From NCBI RefSeq assembly GCF_041916735.1, contig NZ_JAYRYY010000019.1: a stretch of 64,000 nt of DNA; one strand, written 5' to 3'. The position numbers and the translations under genes were made by a program. This DNA is from Zoogloea sp016790385. GTDB taxonomy: Bacteria; Pseudomonadota; Gammaproteobacteria; Burkholderiales; Rhodocyclaceae. The notes under the pieces were generated by a model. The model had not been told where the DNA came from, ran no database searches, and saw nothing but the letters and a program-made list of their open reading frames with translations. Positions within the stretch are counted from its first letter, which is position 1. Each line of letters begins with the position of its first letter. Shown here one piece after another: positions 41,279 to 50,399 of this stretch.

Positions 41279-42421
41279 ATGCCCGGTTTCACCTTGCCGT
41301 CCATGCCCAAACAAACAACAAGAATGCCCGCCATCGATGCGCTGAAGGCCTTTGCCTGCCTCGCCATCGTCATGCATCACCTGGCCTTCTATGGCCCCAT
41401 GAGCGATGCCGCCCGCCCTTTGATGCCAACACTGGTGCAATGGCTTGATGAGTACGCCCGCATGGCGGTACAGATCTTCCTGGTCGTTTCCGGCTTCCTG
41501 TTCGCCGCCAAGTTCGCCCCGTCAGGCCTGACGGCAAAGCTGTCACCGCTACCCGTGCTGCTCCAGCGCTACACCCGCCTGGTGGTGCCCTACTCGGCCG
41601 CCCTGCTGCTGGCGGTGGCCTGTTCTGCGGTGGCCGGCGTATGGATGGAGCACAACTCCATCTCGGCAGCCCCCGATCTGGGGCAGCTGCTGGCCCACGT
41701 GCTGCTGCTCCACGATCTGCTGAACCAGGAGGCCCTGTCCGCCGGGGTCTGGTATGTGGCCATCGATTTCCAGCTCTTCGCCCTGGCCATTCTGCTGTTG
41801 TGGTTGCCCTCGCGGCTTGCCGAACGGCGTCCGGAGCTGGCCTTGGTGGCCCCGCTGCTGGTCGTGCTGCTGACCCTGGCGTCCCTGTTCGGTTTCAACC
41901 GGGATGCCTTCTGGGACGAGACGGCCCTGTACTTCTTCGGTTCCTTCGGCCTTGGCATCCTGGCCTGGTGGGCAGGCAGCCAGCCCCGCGCCGAACGCTG
42001 GCTGGCCCTGCTCACCGCCGTCGCCGTGGCCGCACTGGTGGTGGATTTTCGCGCCCGCATCGCTGTCGCCACAGGCGTCATGCTGTTCCTCGGCCTGGCC
42101 CGCCAGCATGGCTTTCTCAACACCCTGCCGGTCCCTGCGGCGGTGGCGCACCTGAGCCGGATCTCCTACTCGGTGTTCCTGGTGCACTTCCCCCTCTGCC
42201 TGCTGGTGAACATGCTGGTCAGCGTCGCCTTCCCGACCAACCCGGTGATCAACGCCATGGGGATGCTGCTAGCGGTGGTGGTGAGCGTTATCGGCGGGCA
42301 CCAGTTCCACTACCGGGTGGAGAGCTATCCCTTCCGCACCCGCACCCGGCTGCTGTTTCCGGCCGGCGTGGTGGCAGGGGGCTGGCTGACGGCACTGGCG
42401 GCGGCCAGTCTGGCTGGCTGA
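41279..42421 (+). CDS. Acyltransferase 3 family membrane protein
   Basis: Encodes 380 residues from ATG 41279; ATGs at 41303 and 41324 are alternatives because no strong ribosome site marks the start. Motifs of OafA/NodX-type O-acyltransferases are present: MPAIDALKAFACLAIVMHHL (the catalytic His after the first helix) and VQIFLVVSGFLFA; the rest is nine or more hydrophobic helices ending SYSVFLVHFPLCLLV. It would acetylate a surface glycan or lipid. No glycan cluster is adjacent, so the acceptor is unknown. Confidence 0.85.
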   Translation: MPGFTLPSMPKQTTRMPAIDALKAFACLAIVMHHLAFYGPMSDAARPLMPTLVQWLDEYARMAVQIFLVVSGFLFAAKFAPSGLTAKLSPLPVLLQRYTRLVVPYSAALLLAVACSAVAGVWMEHNSISAAPDLGQLLAHVLLLHDLLNQEALSAGVWYVAIDFQLFALAILLLWLPSRLAERRPELALVAPLLVVLLTLASLFGFNRDAFWDETALYFFGSFGLGILAWWAGSQPRAERWLALLTAVAVAALVVDFRARIAVATGVMLFLGLARQHGFLNTLPVPAAVAHLSRISYSVFLVHFPLCLLVNMLVSVAFPTNPVINAMGMLLAVVVSVIGGHQFHYRVESYPFRTRTRLLFPAGVVAGGWLTALAAASLAG

Positions 42422-42441
42422 GCGGGCCTCAAAGGGACACT

Positions 42442-42466
42442 AAGGGCGGCTGCGGCCGCCCTTTGT
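42442..42466 (+). terminator. Intrinsic terminator after the acyltransferase gene
   Basis: AAGGGCGGC (42442-42450) pairs with GCCGCCCTT (42455-42463) around loop TGCG, followed by TTGTGC. Good stem, short T run. Confidence 0.75.
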
Positions 42467-42493
42467 GCGTTTGCGGCACGGGGGCAGAACAGA

Positions 42494-42523
42494 CTGTGGG
42501 GTCGAATGCGCACAACCCCACAG
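42494..42523 (-). terminator. Hairpin at the 3' end of the HD-GYP gene
   Basis: CTGTGGGG (42494-42501) pairs with CCCCACAG (42516-42523). Read on the minus strand the stem is followed by TCTGTTCTG. It lies 10 bp beyond the HD-GYP stop codon, so it is a likely terminator for that gene. Confidence 0.5.
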
Positions 42524-42532
42524 GATCGCAGC

Positions 42533-45460
42533 TCAGGCGTCCGCCCCTGCCGGGGCCAGCATGGCCGCCACGTCCACCTCATCCACGCAGGCCCGGGCCA
42601 TGAAGCGGTCGGCATAGCGGCGATACACGCCAGACCGCAGGAACAGGGCGAAAAGGTCGGGGTCGACGTGCCCGGCGTCGCGCATGCGGGCCATGATGCA
42701 GACGGCTTCAGAGAGGCGCTTGCCCTTCTTGTAAGGGCGGTCAACGGCGGTGAGGGCTTCGAAGATGTCGGCGATGGCCATCATGCGGGCCATCGGGCTC
42801 ATCCGCTCGCGGGTCAGGCCACGGGGGTAGCCGCTGCCGTCCATCTTCTCGTGGTGCCCGCCGGCGATCTCGGGTACGGCCCGGAGATGGCGCGGGAAAG
42901 GCAGCTCGGAAAGCATGCGGATGGTCTGCACAATGTGCTCGTTGATCTTGAAGCGGTCCTCCTCGGTGAGGGTGCCCCGGTCGATGCACAGGTTGGTCAG
43001 CTCCCCCCGGTTGTAGAGCAGCTCCGGCACCTTGAGGCGGAAGCCCCAGGGGTTGTCAGCGGGAATGGCGTCCTCAAGGCTGCGGGGAATGCGATGTTCG
43101 GCCTTGTCGCCGATCAGCGCCTCACACACTGGCAGGGCCGGGCCGGGGCCCATGCGGCGCAGGGCGTCGTCGGAAACGCCGAGACGATCATCCAGGGTAC
43201 GCAGCCAGGTGCGCGTGGCGATGTGCCGCAGGCGGGCCACATCGGCCGGGTCCATGGCTTCGACACCGGCGTTGCAGCTGGCCACAAAGGCAAACTCCCC
43301 GTCGAGGGCGGTGAGGTTCGCCGCCAGCGTGGCCTGCTCGGCGCCTGGGTCCGCCCCTTGGGCCACCGCCCGCCAACAGGCAATTTCCGCGTCGCGCTTG
43401 AGCACTTCGAAGCGCATGCGGATCTCGTGGATGCGGTCGTGGATGGCTTCCAGCTTGGTGGCCTTGTCCACCACATATTCCGGGGTGGTGACCTTGCCGC
43501 AGTCGTGCAGCCACGCGGCAATGTGCACGGCCTCCCAATCTTCTTCATCCAGGCTGAAGTTACGGTATGGCCCTTCGGTGGCGTCGCAGGCGGCGCGGGC
43601 GAGCATCTTGGTGAGCTCCGGCACACGGGCGCAGTGGCCGCCGGTGTAGGGGCTCTTGGCGTCGATGGCGCCGGCGATGAGCTGGATGAAGGCCTCGAAA
43701 AGCTGCTTCTGGGCGCGGATGAGAGAACGGGTCTCCAAGGATACGGCTGCCGAACCCGACAGGGCTTCGACAAAATGCACCAGATCCCGGTCGGGAGCCT
43801 CATCAAACCACAGCACCAGCAAGCCCACCCGGTCGTGCTTGCGGTCCAGCAGGGGCACGGCCAGATAGGCCATGCTGTCCGCGCCGAGGGCGGAAAACAG
43901 TCCGGTGCCACCGATATCGCCCACCGAGCGGCCCACGCCGGAGCGTGCATCCTCCGGCACCAGACTGGCCATGGCCGCCCCCGGAGGCGCATCGGCGAGG
44001 GGAAGGCTGCTCCCCGAGGCATCCCTCACGCTGGCGGCATCCAGGCCCTCGCCGTCGTCCCGGGCCAGGTAAAGCACACCGGCCCGGGCACCCACCACCC
44101 CCACCGTCTCGTCCACCAGCCGCGGCAGCAGCCGCTCGAAATCGGGCTCCCTGGCCATCACTGAGGCAATGTCGAGAAAACGCCGCACCGCGCCTTTCAT
44201 TGAGGCCTGATCACGGGCCAGATCGTCCACTTCCCGCACCACCGAGCGCGTTGCGGCCTCGCCGGCAAAGTCGAAGCGCCGGATCGCCGCCGCTTCGCGA
44301 GCCAGCTCGCGGATGGGTCGCGACACGAGCCGGGCCGCGCCGTAGGTGATGGGCAAGGCGAGCAAAATCACCAGAATGGTCACGAGAATGGCGTTATCAC
44401 GGATGCTGCGGGCGTCGGTGAGCAGTTCGTCATCGGGAATCGCCACCCCCAGGTAGAGAGCCTGCCCGCCCCGCGCCGGCAGGCTGGCCACCGCGCCGTG
44501 CCAGCTGCGCCCCGCCGCGTCGAAGGCCGACAGCGCCTGCCCCGCACCGACGCCGGAGCGGGGCGCCTGACGAGCCAGGGCCGCCACGCCCCCCAGGGGC
44601 AGCCCGGCCAGACGGGGCCGCTCGATGTCACCACCGGCCCCCGCGGCGGGCAACCAGTCGGGCGCGGAGCAGGCCACCACCCGCTGGGCTGAATCAAAGA
44701 GCACCAGCTGAGAGCCCGGCGTGATGCGCTGGCGACGCAGGGTTTCGTCCAGGGTGGCAAGGCGGATGTCGGCTCCCACCACGGCCCGGCCGCTCGCCAC
44801 CCGGCGCGCCACAGTCACCCCCAGGCGGCGGGTCGAAGCAAACAGGTAGGGCTCGGTCTGCACGGGCTCGATGCTCCCCTGGGCCTGGACGTACCAGCCG
44901 CGCCTGCGCGGGTCGTAGTGGCTCGGGTAATCGGGCCGTGGCTCGGCGCGCAGTTCATGGAGATCGGAATCCAGGTAGATGAACTGCCCCTGCTGGCCGG
45001 CAATGCTCTGGATCAGATAGGCCGCAGCGGCCGGGGCCCCCATCAGATGGCGGTCGGCCTCGTCGGCGAGGCGCATCAGCAGGAAGAAATCCCCCGAGGC
45101 GTAGCCGACGTAATAGGCCGATACCGACGGCGTGGCCAGCAGCGCCTCCCGCAGCACCCCCAGGCCGGCCCGCCGCTCGGCGAGCGTCCGGGCTTCGCTG
45201 ATGGCATTGAGAGAGAGCAGGCGCACACTGGCTTCCACCGGGCTCAGCAGGTTTTCCGTTTCGGCCACGGTCTGGCGAGAGATGCGGGTCAGCAGGTCGG
45301 CGGCGGCCCGTTCAAGCATGTCGGCACTGCGGAAATACGACAAGGCCGACATGCCGCCCCCGGCCAGCGCGACCAGCACAAAGAACAGGGTCGAGATGTG
45401 GATGTGGAGTGGAAAGCGGAAGAAACGTGATGACCGGCGGTCAGGGATGTCGGCGGCCAC
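42533..45460 (-). CDS. Membrane sensor phosphodiesterase: dCACHE-HAMP-GAF-HD-GYP
   Basis: Encodes 975 residues from GTG 45460 (AGAGGA upstream). Layout: membrane helix (about 20-42), periplasmic sensor domain of dCACHE type (RRRGWYVQAQG, PYLFASTRRLGVTVARRV), second helix (about 355-375), HAMP, GAF-like domain (about 430-590), then HD-GYP. The metal-site motifs are LHDCGKVTTPEYVVDK near 650 and GGHHEKMDGSGYPRGL near 866, with GYP intact, so c-di-GMP hydrolysis is likely. About 150 extra residues separate the two motifs compared with RpfG-like proteins; I know this as a recurring subclass with a conserved insertion (EIRMRFEVLKRD, NPWGFRLKVPELLYNRGEL). An AraC gene lies just upstream on the same strand. 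Confidence 0.9.
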   Translation of the reverse strand: MAADIPDRRSSRFFRFPLHIHISTLFFVLVALAGGGMSALSYFRSADMLERAAADLLTRISRQTVAETENLLSPVEASVRLLSLNAISEARTLAERRAGLGVLREALLATPSVSAYYVGYASGDFFLLMRLADEADRHLMGAPAAAAYLIQSIAGQQGQFIYLDSDLHELRAEPRPDYPSHYDPRRRGWYVQAQGSIEPVQTEPYLFASTRRLGVTVARRVASGRAVVGADIRLATLDETLRRQRITPGSQLVLFDSAQRVVACSAPDWLPAAGAGGDIERPRLAGLPLGGVAALARQAPRSGVGAGQALSAFDAAGRSWHGAVASLPARGGQALYLGVAIPDDELLTDARSIRDNAILVTILVILLALPITYGAARLVSRPIRELAREAAAIRRFDFAGEAATRSVVREVDDLARDQASMKGAVRRFLDIASVMAREPDFERLLPRLVDETVGVVGARAGVLYLARDDGEGLDAASVRDASGSSLPLADAPPGAAMASLVPEDARSGVGRSVGDIGGTGLFSALGADSMAYLAVPLLDRKHDRVGLLVLWFDEAPDRDLVHFVEALSGSAAVSLETRSLIRAQKQLFEAFIQLIAGAIDAKSPYTGGHCARVPELTKMLARAACDATEGPYRNFSLDEEDWEAVHIAAWLHDCGKVTTPEYVVDKATKLEAIHDRIHEIRMRFEVLKRDAEIACWRAVAQGADPGAEQATLAANLTALDGEFAFVASCNAGVEAMDPADVARLRHIATRTWLRTLDDRLGVSDDALRRMGPGPALPVCEALIGDKAEHRIPRSLEDAIPADNPWGFRLKVPELLYNRGELTNLCIDRGTLTEEDRFKINEHIVQTIRMLSELPFPRHLRAVPEIAGGHHEKMDGSGYPRGLTRERMSPMARMMAIADIFEALTAVDRPYKKGKRLSEAVCIMARMRDAGHVDPDLFALFLRSGVYRRYADRFMARACVDEVDVAAMLAPAGADA

Positions 45461-45478
45461 GTGCTGTCCTCTTGCGTG

Positions 45479-46501
45479 CTATTGGCCGGCCAGAGCGCGC
45501 CGGTATTCCCCCGGCCGGGCGCCGGTCCACTTCTTGAACGCCCGATGGAAGGCGCTGGCCTCGGCAAAACCAAGATCGAGGGCAATATCGAGCACCGACT
45601 TGTCGGAATGGCTGAGCTGGCTGATGGCCAGGTCTCGGCGCAGGTCGTCCTTGATGGACTGGTAGGACTGCCCTTCATCGAGCAGATGGCGGCGCAGGGT
45701 GGAGGCCGAAAAATGCAGTTGTTGCGCCAGGGTCTCGAAGTCGGGCCAGGTGTCCGGCGGGATGTGCCGCAACTGGCGCCGGATGCGCGCCACGAGGCCG
45801 TCGCTGTTGCGGTACTTGACCAGAAAGTTGGCTGGCGCGCTACGCAGGAAGACTTTCATGGTGCGTTCGTTCTGCACATTGGGCATGTCGAGGAATTCGG
45901 CCGGGAAGGCGATTTCGGTTTCGGCCTGCCCGAAGCGCAGATCCGGCGAGAACAGCACCTGCCACTCGGGGCTGAAATCCGGCTCGGGGCAACGAAAGCT
46001 GGCATGCCCCAGGGGAATGCGCCGGCCGATCAGCCAACAGGCGAGGCCATGGATCATGATCAGGAACGTGCCGTAGGAAAAAGCCCGGCGAGGGTCGCCC
46101 TGCCGCTCGGCCAGCACCACCCGGGCGGTGTCACCCTCACGCACCAGCACCCCCTCGAAATCGTCCAGCACCAGGCGGAAGAAACGCAGCGCCCGACGCA
46201 GCGCCCGCTCAAGGGACACGCAGTGGATCACGCTGTGGCAAAGCAGAGTGAAGCTGCCCGCCTTCATGCGGTGACTGTCCATGCCAAAAAACTCGTCGTC
46301 CATGGCCTGGGCCACCCGGTGCCAGAGCATGCCGAAGTGCGCCGACGAGACGCGCGCCTGGGGCGCGTTGAGAAGCTCCGGCGAAATTCCCGCGTGCTGC
46401 AACAGCGCATCGGTATCGATCCCGCGCTCCCGCACGCCAACCAGCGCCTCGCGGACGAACCGGATCGAAATGGTGCCCTTGTCGGACGCGCGCTCGCTCA
46501 T
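45479..46501 (-). CDS. AraC-family regulator (OruR/arabinose-binding N-terminal type)
   Basis: About 340 residues if started at ATG 46501; upstream in-frame ATGs (46543, 46555) are possible. The N-terminal part (VREALVGVRERGIDTDALLQ, FGMDSHRMKAGSFTLLCHSV) is the AraC-type ligand domain found in OruR-like and fatty-acid-related regulators. The C-terminal two helix-turn-helix domain includes LHFSASTLRRHLLDEGQSYQ and LDIALDLGFAEASAFHRAFKKWTG. It diverges from the beta-oxidation genes and is likely their regulator. The 18-bp gap to the HD-GYP gene may mean co-transcription. Confidence 0.87.
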   Translation of the reverse strand: MSERASDKGTISIRFVREALVGVRERGIDTDALLQHAGISPELLNAPQARVSSAHFGMLWHRVAQAMDDEFFGMDSHRMKAGSFTLLCHSVIHCVSLERALRRALRFFRLVLDDFEGVLVREGDTARVVLAERQGDPRRAFSYGTFLIMIHGLACWLIGRRIPLGHASFRCPEPDFSPEWQVLFSPDLRFGQAETEIAFPAEFLDMPNVQNERTMKVFLRSAPANFLVKYRNSDGLVARIRRQLRHIPPDTWPDFETLAQQLHFSASTLRRHLLDEGQSYQSIKDDLRRDLAISQLSHSDKSVLDIALDLGFAEASAFHRAFKKWTGARPGEYRRALAGQ

Positions 46502-46693
46502 GGGGATATTCTTGGAGGAAGGAAGGGGAACACCATGGGGCATGGGCTTTCGCATTCCTTTGGTATGGCAAATTCTACCATCCACATTGATCGATTTCGG
46601 CATGGAAGCCGGCCCCGCTTGTCCCTAGACTGCGCCCCACATCAGGCATCGCGCCGATGACCCATTCCACAAGACCAAAGAGGAGAGCAACAC

Positions 46694-47458
46694 ATGGAGA
46701 TCAACAACAATGTATTCGTGGTGACCGGTGGCGGCTCGGGCCTGGGGGCCGCCACGGCCCGCATGATCGTTGCCCGCGGTGGCAAGGTGGTGCTGGCCGA
46801 TGTGAACAAGGAGGCGGGAGACGCCCTGGCCGCGGAGCTGGGTGGCAACGCCCGCTTTGTCGCCACCGACGTGACGAACGAAGAAAGCGCCAAGGGCGCC
46901 TTTGCCGCGGCTGTCGAGATGGGCACCCTGCGTGGCTTGGTGAATTGTGCCGGCGTCGCCCCGGCCGAGAAGGTGGTCGGCCGCGAAGGCCCCCACAAGC
47001 TGGAGAGCTTTGCCCGCACCATCAACATCAACCTGGTGGGCAGCTTCAACATGATCCGCCTGGCCGCCGAGATCATGAGCAAGAACGAAGCCGATGCCGG
47101 TGGCGAGCGCGGCGTGATCGTCAGCACCGCCTCGGTGGCTGCCTTTGACGGCCAGCTCGGCCAGGCCGGCTATGCCGCCTCCAAGGGCGGCGTGGTGGCC
47201 ATGACCCTGCCCATCGCCCGCGAGCTGTGCCGCTCCGGCATCCGCGTAATGACCATCGCCCCGGGCATCATGGAAACCCCGATGCTCCTGGGCATGCCCG
47301 CCGACGTGCAGGACGCCCTCGGCAAGATGGTTCCCTTCCCCTCGCGCATGGGCAAGCCTGCCGAGTACGCCGCCCTGGTGGAACACATCTTCAGCAACAG
47401 CTACCTGAACGGCGAGGTGATCCGCCTCGATGGCGCCATCCGCATGGCTGCCAAGTAA
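46694..47458 (+). CDS. Short-chain dehydrogenase, 3-hydroxyacyl-CoA dehydrogenase type 2-like
   Basis: Encodes 254 residues after GAGGAGAG. Rossmann motif VTGGGSGLGAATARMI, NCAG, the catalytic Ser in STASVAAFDGQ and YAASKGG are all intact. The ending GEVIRLDGAIRMA and overall pattern match the HSD10-like group that oxidises 3-hydroxyacyl-CoA, including 2-methyl-3-hydroxybutyryl-CoA. First gene after the AraC divergence point. With the neighbouring enoyl-CoA hydratase and thiolase it completes beta-oxidation without a classical FadB. Confidence 0.88.
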   Translation: MEINNNVFVVTGGGSGLGAATARMIVARGGKVVLADVNKEAGDALAAELGGNARFVATDVTNEESAKGAFAAAVEMGTLRGLVNCAGVAPAEKVVGREGPHKLESFARTININLVGSFNMIRLAAEIMSKNEADAGGERGVIVSTASVAAFDGQLGQAGYAASKGGVVAMTLPIARELCRSGIRVMTIAPGIMETPMLLGMPADVQDALGKMVPFPSRMGKPAEYAALVEHIFSNSYLNGEVIRLDGAIRMAAK

Positions 47459-47503
47459 CACCACACCCGAGCCCGCCCCCACCGAATCCGCGAAAGGTCC
47501 AAC

Positions 47504-48700
47504 ATGTCCGCCAACGATCCCATCGTCATCGTCTCCGCCGCCCGCACCCCCATGGGGGGCTTCCAGGGCGATTTCAACGGCCTCACCGCGCCCCAGCTGG
47601 GCGGCGTCGCCATCAAGGCCGCCGTCGAGCGTGCCGGTCTGCCGGCCGACGCCGTGCAGGAGCTCATCTTCGGCTGCGTGCTGCCCGCCGGCCTCGGCCA
47701 GGCGCCGGCCCGCCAGGCCGCCCTTAACGGCGGCCTGCCCCTCAGCGCCGGTTGCACCACCATCAACAAGGTGTGCGGCTCCGGCATGAAGGCCACCCTG
47801 CTGGCCCATGACCTGCTGGTCTCGGGCAGCAATGATGTGATCATCGCCGGCGGCATGGAGTCCATGAGCAACGCCCCCTACATGCTGCCCAAGGCCCGCG
47901 GCGGCTACCGCCTGGGCCACGGCCAGATGCTCGACCACATGTTCTTCGACGGTCTGGAAGATCGCTACGGCAAGGAAACCAATGGTCGCCTGATGGGCAC
48001 CTTCGCCGAAGACTGTGCCGGCAACTACGGCTTCACCCGGGAAGAGCAGGACGCCTGGGCCATCACCTCCACCACCCGCGCCCAGGCCGCCATCCGGAGC
48101 GGCGCCTTCCAGTGGGAGATTGCCCCCGTCACCGTGGCCGGACGCAAGGGCGAGGTGACCATCTCCGACGACGAGCAGCCGCCCAAGGCCAACATCGAGA
48201 AGATCCCCAGCCTCAAGCCGGCCTTCAAGAAGGATGGCACGGTGACCCCGGCCAACTCCAGCTCCATCTCCGATGGTGCCGCCGCCCTGGTGCTGATGCG
48301 CGCCTCCACCGCCGAACGGCTCGGTGCCAAGCCCATCGCCCGCATCGTCGGCCACACCAACCACGCCGGCCTGCCCGCCAACTTCCCGACCGCCCCGGTG
48401 GGTGCCATGCAGAAGCTCCTCGACAAGGCCGGCTGGTCTGTCGGCGATGTGGACCTGTGGGAGATCAACGAAGCCTTCGCCGTCGTGACCATGGCCGCCA
48501 TCCGCGACCTGGACCTCGACCCGGCCAAGGTCAACATCCACGGCGGCGCCTGCGCCCTGGGCCACCCCATCGGAGCCTCCGGCGCCCGCATCATCGTCAC
48601 CCTGCTCGGCGCCCTCAAGCAGACCGGCGGCAAGCGCGGCATCGCCAGCCTGTGCATCGGCGGCGGCGAAGCCACGGCCCTGGCGGTGGAAATGCTCTAA
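47504..48700 (+). CDS. Acetyl-CoA C-acyltransferase (thiolase)
   Basis: Encodes 398 residues. The nucleophilic cysteine is in TINKVCGSGMKA, the active-site His in GGACALGHPIGASGARI and the second Cys in SLCIGGGEATALAVE. Cleaves 3-ketoacyl-CoA to acetyl-CoA and a shortened acyl-CoA, or condenses two acetyl-CoA. Full length. It lies 45 bp after the dehydrogenase and before a structured repeat region, so transcription may or may not continue to the acyl-CoA dehydrogenase. Confidence 0.92.
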   Translation: MSANDPIVIVSAARTPMGGFQGDFNGLTAPQLGGVAIKAAVERAGLPADAVQELIFGCVLPAGLGQAPARQAALNGGLPLSAGCTTINKVCGSGMKATLLAHDLLVSGSNDVIIAGGMESMSNAPYMLPKARGGYRLGHGQMLDHMFFDGLEDRYGKETNGRLMGTFAEDCAGNYGFTREEQDAWAITSTTRAQAAIRSGAFQWEIAPVTVAGRKGEVTISDDEQPPKANIEKIPSLKPAFKKDGTVTPANSSSISDGAAALVLMRASTAERLGAKPIARIVGHTNHAGLPANFPTAPVGAMQKLLDKAGWSVGDVDLWEINEAFAVVTMAAIRDLDLDPAKVNIHGGACALGHPIGASGARIIVTLLGALKQTGGKRGIASLCIGGGEATALAVEML

Positions 48701-48720
48701 GGCAGGAAGCCTTCCGGAAT

Positions 48721-48750
48721 GTCGGGTTACGCCCTGCGGGCTAACCCGAC
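48721..48750. repeat. REP-like palindrome
   Basis: GTCGGGTTA (48721-48729) pairs with TAACCCGAC (48742-48750) around CGCCCTGCGGGC, itself self-complementary in its centre. This is the widely seen short palindromic intergenic type in GC-rich proteobacteria. Confidence 0.75.
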
Positions 48751-48842
48751 CTAAGGACCGGAAAGCCGGAAGCACGTCGCCTCAGATTTCAGTAAAGGCT
48801 CGGAACCCGGTCAAAGCCCGTTCCATCCCGCCGAGCAGCGCA

Positions 48843-49003
48843 GCAACAGGCGGGGAAGTCCGGCGCGGCTGTCTGAGCCCGAAGGGCGAGTTCCGCGCCG
48901 GCCGCCTGTTGCGAGCAGCGCAGGGGAGTCATCCGCCAAGCGGATGACCGGGATGGCCGGGTCGCCTTTCTTGCCTACTTCTTTGGCGACGCAAAGAAGT
49001 AGG
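48843..49003. repeat. Structured intergenic repeat with nested stems
   Basis: Nested complementary arms: 48843-48853 with 48902-48912 (11 bp), 48861-48868 with 48893-48900 (8 bp) and 48877-48880 with 48884-48887. Two further hairpins follow: CATCCGC/GCGGATG (48930-48946) and a perfect 12-bp stem CCTACTTCTTTG/CAAAGAAGTAGG (48974-48985 with 48992-49003). No reading frame. Together with the REP-like palindrome it fills the 443-bp gap between thiolase and acyl-CoA dehydrogenase genes. It may be a mobile repeat or an untranslated structured RNA. Confidence 0.7.
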
Positions 49004-49143
49004 TCGCCCGCCGGGGGCGAACTCCCCGGCCAACGCAACACCAGACAACGGAAAGCCGTTCTGCAAGCGCCTGCCCGGAATCCGCAGGCTCCGCTCAAAC
49101 GGCCCACACTGACAACGCAAGAGACACCAAAGGACACCAAACC

Positions 49144-50280
49144 ATGATCCTCACCCAAGAACAGGAAATGATCCGCGACTCCATGCGCGCCTTCGCCCAG
49201 GAGCGCCTCGCCCCCTTCGCTGCCGAATGGGACAAACACCACACCTTCCCCGCCCAGGCCCTGAAGGAACTCGGCGAGCTGGGCGCCATGGGCATGTGCG
49301 TGCCCGAAGAGTGGGACGGCGCCGGCATGGATTACATGAGCCTGGTACTGACCCTCGAAGAGATCGCCGCCGGCGACGGCGCCACCTCCACCATCGTGTC
49401 GGTGCAGAACTCCCTGGCCTGTGGCATCACCATGAAGTACGGCACCAACCAGCAGAAGGAAGAATGGCTCAAACCCCTGGCCCGGGGCGAGAAGCTCGGC
49501 TGCTTCTGCCTGACCGAGCCCCACACCGGCTCCGACGCCGGCGCCATCACCACCCGCGCCGACAAGGACGGCGACAGCTTCGTGCTCAATGGCGTCAAGC
49601 AGTTCATCACCACCGGCAAGCACGCCCACATGGCCATCGTCTTCGCCGTCACCGAAAAGGCCGCCGGCAAGCGGGGCATCTCCTGCTTCCTGGTGCCCAC
49701 GGCCACGCCGGGCTTCATCGTCGGCCGCACGGAGGACAAGATGGGTCAGCACGCCTCCGACACCGTGCAGATCATTCTCGAGAACTGCCGCGTGCCTGCC
49801 AGCGCCCTGCTGGGCAAGGAAGGTGAAGGCTACAAGATTGCCCTCTCCAACCTGGAAGCCGGCCGCATCGGGATCGCCGCCCAGAGCATCGGCATGGCCC
49901 GTGCCGCCTTCGAGGCCGCCGTGCGCTACGCCAAGGAGCGCGTCACCTTCGGCGTGCCCATCATCGAGCACCAGGCGGTCAACTTCAAACTCGCCGACAT
50001 GAACACCCTGCTCGACGCCGCCCGCCTGATGGTGTGGCGTGCCGCCCAGCTCAAGGACGCCGGCAAGCCCTGCCTGAAGGAAGCCTCGATGGCCAAGATG
50101 TTCGCCTCCGAAGCCGCCGAGAAGATCGCCTCCGACGCCATCCAGATCCACGGCGGCGTCGGCTACACCAGCGACTTCCCGGTGGAACGCATCTACCGCG
50201 ACGTGCGCATCTGCCAGATCTACGAAGGCGCCAACGACATCCAGCGGCTGGTAATCGGCCGGACGATCGCCTCGGAGTAA
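49144..50280 (+). CDS. Acyl-CoA dehydrogenase
   Basis: Encodes 378 residues. FAD enzyme that makes trans-2-enoyl-CoA, passing electrons to ETF. Signatures are CFCLTEPHTGSDAGAI, GVKQFITTGKHAHM and the C-terminal QIYEGANDIQRLVIGR, whose Glu in YEG is the catalytic base. EHQAVNFKLADM and IHGGVGYTSDFPVERIYRD are also intact. Resembles the short/branched-chain class. Part of the beta-oxidation set; a toxin-antitoxin pair lies immediately downstream. Confidence 0.92.
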   Translation: MILTQEQEMIRDSMRAFAQERLAPFAAEWDKHHTFPAQALKELGELGAMGMCVPEEWDGAGMDYMSLVLTLEEIAAGDGATSTIVSVQNSLACGITMKYGTNQQKEEWLKPLARGEKLGCFCLTEPHTGSDAGAITTRADKDGDSFVLNGVKQFITTGKHAHMAIVFAVTEKAAGKRGISCFLVPTATPGFIVGRTEDKMGQHASDTVQIILENCRVPASALLGKEGEGYKIALSNLEAGRIGIAAQSIGMARAAFEAAVRYAKERVTFGVPIIEHQAVNFKLADMNTLLDAARLMVWRAAQLKDAGKPCLKEASMAKMFASEAAEKIASDAIQIHGGVGYTSDFPVERIYRDVRICQIYEGANDIQRLVIGRTIASE

Positions 50281-50343
50281 AGGGCGGCGTCTTCATGCGG
50301 TGACGAGGACAGCAGCAAGGGCACCATTAAAAGCATCCTTTGG

Positions 50344-50373
50344 AGCACTTCTTGCAGTGCTAATATCAGCACT
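50344..50373 (+). promoter_or_regulatory. Three-half-site operator of the RelBE-like pair
   Basis: AGCACT (50344-50349), AGTGCT (50356-50361) and AGCACT (50368-50373) recur every 12 bp, each with 6-bp spacers and alternating orientation. They lie 27-56 bp before the antitoxin ATG, where the antitoxin or TA complex normally binds to repress its own operon. Confidence 0.65.
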
Positions 50374-50399
50374 ACCCCTGCAACCTCAAGGAGCCCGCC

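Noticed and set aside
48943..49147. 67-codon plus-strand frame in the structured repeat
   Set aside because: The region is dominated by inverted repeats, the frame runs into the acyl-CoA dehydrogenase leader and the translation has no family features.
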